A stretch of DNA of 31,801 bases from IMG/VR virus record IMGVR_UViG_3300017963_000580, positions 1 to 31,801 of that record. The stretch is one strand, 5' to 3'. Shown piece by piece: positions 29,564 through 31,801 of this stretch. The notes beneath the pieces were generated by a model. It did not search any database, had not been told where the DNA came from, and saw only the letters and a list, made by a program, of their open reading frames with translations. Within the stretch, counting starts at the first letter, position 1. The number at the start of each line of letters is the position of its first letter. Source of the stretch: a virus. The translations under genes and the position numbers were made by a program.

Positions 29564-30891
29564 CTCTACTTTTAGAAGGTATGATTGGAATACCGGAAGA
29601 TGAATTGACGGCTCGACAGCATGATATGTTAGAGCGTCGGTTTACTCCTAAAGACAAGGATGGCGTGCCCTGTCCGGTTTGGTCGGAGAGCGATGGGTTT
29701 GTCTGGGTTCCGCGTTCATATTTAGCGGATGTAAGGTCTGAGGGAATTTCATTTGTGGATAATACGTCTGACGGGTATTCAGCTTTTGGGCAGTCGAATG
29801 CTTTCATTCCGAGAGAGGGCCAGTCGGAGGCAGTTGAAGGAATGGCTCGTTATCTAAGGGCGCATTGGCATGGTGTTCTTGTTGCTGAGTGCGGGAGTGG
29901 AAAGTCGATTGTAGGAGCTCAACTGGCTTATACGTTGGGCGTGTCAACGGTGGTGTTGGTGCACCGGCAATTTCTCGAGGAGCAGTGGATAGAGAATTTC
30001 AAAGTGGTGTGTCCTGACGTTCGAATAGGAATAGTGAGAGGGAAACGCTGTGAACATGGGCCAGATTATGACGTGGTAATCGCTTCATGTCAGAGTCTGG
30101 CTGGAAAAAGGGAGTATCCTGCCAGCTTGTATCGAGGCAGTGGTTTACTGATAGCAGATGAGGTTCACATTTATTCGGCAAGACATTGGAGTCGAATCAT
30201 AGGAAAATTTCTGGCTCGATATCGCTTGGGGTTGACCGCAACTTTTCGACGGTCGGATGGTTTGATCGACGTTATTCGTCACCATGTGGGCGATGTGGCT
30301 TATGTGATGAAAAGCACTTCGATGAAGGCCGATGTGTATTTCTTGAGTACATACGTCGAAATGGACCCGAGAGAGTACGTTCAGGTGTGGAACAACGAAA
30401 TAAATCAGGCTTGGCTCAAGACGAAATTGGCTAAAGTAACGAGACGCAACCATCAGTTGATAGGTGTTATTCGAAAAGCAGCGAAAGCGGGAAGAAAGTG
30501 TTTGATTCTCTCAGAAAGGAGACAACAGTTAGAAGATCTTGCTACTGGATTGGTAGGAGCAGGGGTCAATGAGGATGATATCGGATTTCTGCTCGGCGGG
30601 ATGAAGGAAGAAAAAAGAAGAGAGTCGAGCACAAAGCAGGTTATTTTCAGTACGTATCAACTGGCCAGGAATGCGCTAGATATCGAAGACTTGGATGTTT
30701 TAGTGATGGGGACCCCGATAGGTGACATACAACAGACAGTGGGGAGAGTAGTCAGACGGATCGAGGGGAAGAAAACACCGATAGTGGTCGATCTCATAGA
30801 TTCGATTCCTTATTGCGAGGGTTTGGCTCGAAACAGAAAAAAGCAATATGAGGCATTAGGCTATAAAGTTTGCAGGGGTAGGATGGGGTGA
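29560..30891 (+). CDS. Superfamily 2 helicase (DEAD/DEAH-type, UvsW/RadD-like)
   Basis: 443 residues. The first ~85 residues form an added N-domain. Then Q-motif-like GQSEAVEGM, Walker A AECGSGKS (109-116), TVVLVHRQFLEEQW (motif Ia), motif II DEVH (200-203), and motif III GLTATF (224-229). In the second RecA domain are KCLILSERRQQLEDL, VIFSTYQLARNALDI and motif VI IQQTVGRVVRR. These are hallmark SF2 motifs in order and spacing. Phage members such as UvsW act in recombination-dependent replication or fork repair. It overlaps both neighbours by 4 bases (ATGA and GTGA), so it belongs to one translational chain. Confidence 0.85.
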   Translation: MTLLLEGMIGIPEDELTARQHDMLERRFTPKDKDGVPCPVWSESDGFVWVPRSYLADVRSEGISFVDNTSDGYSAFGQSNAFIPREGQSEAVEGMARYLRAHWHGVLVAECGSGKSIVGAQLAYTLGVSTVVLVHRQFLEEQWIENFKVVCPDVRIGIVRGKRCEHGPDYDVVIASCQSLAGKREYPASLYRGSGLLIADEVHIYSARHWSRIIGKFLARYRLGLTATFRRSDGLIDVIRHHVGDVAYVMKSTSMKADVYFLSTYVEMDPREYVQVWNNEINQAWLKTKLAKVTRRNHQLIGVIRKAAKAGRKCLILSERRQQLEDLATGLVGAGVNEDDIGFLLGGMKEEKRRESSTKQVIFSTYQLARNALDIEDLDVLVMGTPIGDIQQTVGRVVRRIEGKKTPIVVDLIDSIPYCEGLARNRKKQYEALGYKVCRGRMG

Positions 30892-31433
30892 GACCAGCTA
30901 AGTTCAGGAAATTGACAGAAGAAGAACGGAAGGAGCGATCTCGGCGAAAGTGGAGGAATTATTATAAGAAACATCGAAAGGAAATTACCGAAAAGAAAAA
31001 CCAGCAATACAAAAAAGATCCAGAATATCGAGCGAGGGCTCGACGAATAGCAGCGGAGCAATACGAGGCACTAAAGAAGACAGGAACGACGGCGAGACCG
31101 AAGAAGAAATCAGATATGACAGTAAAGGTCGAGCTGGAGGATGGAAGAATAATCGAAACAATGGTGTATGGGGCGGCAGAGGTGGCTGCGCATATCGGAA
31201 GGACCGCTGCTACTTTAGCGATGTGGGAGAAGAGAGGGTGGATGCCTCCGGCGATGTATCGAACGACTCAAGGGAGGCGATTGTATACGGCGCTACAAGT
31301 GGATCTAATAATAAAGGCAAGAAGAAAAGTAAAACGAAAGTTAGGGACCTACTTTTCAAGGGAAGCGGTTCAGTGGTTGAGTGAGTTGTTTCACGAGATA
31401 TGGGAGAAGTACCCGAATGGAGTTGAGGAGTAA
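30888..31433 (+). CDS. DNA-binding protein with basic N-terminal helix and MerR-like helix-turn-helix
   Basis: 181 residues from GTG 30888, overlapping the helicase stop (GTGA). Residues 1-62 are a long charged helix (EEERKERSRRKWRNYYKKHRKE, PEYRARARRIAAEQYEAL) similar to the basic repeats found in several phage nuclease- or HTH-linked proteins. Residues about 85-150 hold GAAEVAAHIGRTAATLAMWEKRGWMPPAM followed by RRLYTALQVDLIIKARRKV, which matches the MerR-type 's..eaA..lG.s..tl..WE..G..P.......grR.Yt..qv..i'. The protein probably binds DNA or RNA and may regulate phage genes; no ligand-binding domain is visible. Confidence 0.65.
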   Translation: MRPAKFRKLTEEERKERSRRKWRNYYKKHRKEITEKKNQQYKKDPEYRARARRIAAEQYEALKKTGTTARPKKKSDMTVKVELEDGRIIETMVYGAAEVAAHIGRTAATLAMWEKRGWMPPAMYRTTQGRRLYTALQVDLIIKARRKVKRKLGTYFSREAVQWLSELFHEIWEKYPNGVEE

Positions 31434-31435
31434 TT

Positions 31436-31789
31436 ATGGCAACTAAAAAGAAGGCGTTACCAGTAACTCAGACGATAACAAGAATGTTCAAGAAAGGGAG
31501 ACGGATAACAAAAGATGATGGAGAGAGTGAAACTCTGGACGTGTTAGTTTTCGAGACAGACGAAGTTTCTCATCTCACGGTAAAACTCGGGCTCACACTA
31601 AACAGGGGAAACTTTGAATCAGTGAAGGTGGATGTTTCGACAACTATTCCTCACTATGAGGAGGAGAAGGACGATGCGTTTCTGTATGCACTGAAGGAGA
31701 CAGAGCGCCGTTTGCCGGCAGTGGTGGGAGATGAGAACGCTGTTTCTGATATGTTCGAGACGGCGAAAGAGGCCATGAAGAATGGCTAA
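31436..31789 (+). CDS. Small protein of unknown function at the right end
   Basis: 117 residues from ATG 31436. It starts basic (MATKKKALPVTQTITRMFKKGRR), then strand-rich (VLVFETDEVSHLTVKLGLTLNRGNFESVKVDVSTTIPHY) and a C-terminal helix (DDAFLYALKETERRLPAVV). The 'LG.T.N.G.fe..K....' pattern recurs in phage hypothetical proteins encoded near replication genes. Its ATG lies 2 bases after the preceding stop. It overlaps the next start. Function not known. Confidence 0.6.
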   Translation: MATKKKALPVTQTITRMFKKGRRITKDDGESETLDVLVFETDEVSHLTVKLGLTLNRGNFESVKVDVSTTIPHYEEEKDDAFLYALKETERRLPAVVGDENAVSDMFETAKEAMKNG

Positions 31790-31801
31790 GGCCAGACAGA
31801 A
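31782..31801 (+). CDS. Start of the next gene (3' partial)
   Basis: ATG 31782 overlaps the preceding TAA (31787-31789) and continues open to the window edge (MAKARQ...). GAAG lies directly upstream. Only six codons are visible; it fits the close packing of the cluster but cannot be identified. Confidence 0.35.

Overview
The window is a stretch of a tailed-phage (or prophage) genome. Every gene I can support is on the + strand. Genes are tightly packed, often with ATGA or GTGA stop/start overlaps and purine-rich Shine-Dalgarno sites. A gp25-like baseplate protein, a baseplate J-like protein, a tail protein I-like protein and the C-terminus of a spike-like protein together point to a contractile-tailed (myovirus) particle. 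The host cannot be named. TTGACA-type promoter elements, secreted cell-wall hydrolase candidates and a signal-peptide/coiled-coil/membrane protein fit a bacterial host, perhaps Gram-negative. I saw no integrase, tRNA, rRNA, CRISPR array or IS element.

Layout. (1) About 1-11.9 kb is the distal virion module. It holds the end of a spike/baseplate V-like protein, gp25-like, baseplate J-like, two coiled-coil proteins (one with a membrane segment), a tail I-like protein and a 1018-aa beta-helix-type tail fibre/spike. These are followed by a GT4 glycosyltransferase, a 668-aa protein made of fourteen 41-residue repeats, and a small unknown protein. Two hairpin terminators (11964-12124) close the module. 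(2) 12.2-14.4 kb is a cassette of small, mostly membrane or coiled-coil proteins, including 31-aa and 39-aa membrane peptides, plus small ribbon-helix-helix-like and HicB-like proteins. (3) 14.4-31.8 kb is the replication and early-type module. It opens with a promoter/palindrome and an unknown protein. Next comes a winged-helix initiator whose gene carries iteron-like repeats beside an AT-rich tract, as in lambda O, then a DnaC-like AAA+ loader, a DnaB-like helicase and a CHC2/TOPRIM primase. These are followed by an SSB candidate broken by a frameshift with its own promoter/operator and terminator, a family A DNA polymerase interrupted by an intein, an SF2 helicase and a MerR-like DNA-binding protein. 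Two cell-wall-hydrolase candidates and many unknown small genes lie between them.

The replication genes form a nearly complete replisome: initiator, loader, helicase, primase, SSB and polymerase. The most notable points are the putative origin inside the initiator gene, the polymerase intein with a non-canonical Gly-Asn end and the Leu at the 762-equivalent position of the polymerase, the frameshifted SSB, the His-bearing 41-residue repeat protein next to a glycosyltransferase, and a second small protein with an SSB-like acidic tail. The longest stretch without a gene is 279 bases (11913-12191).
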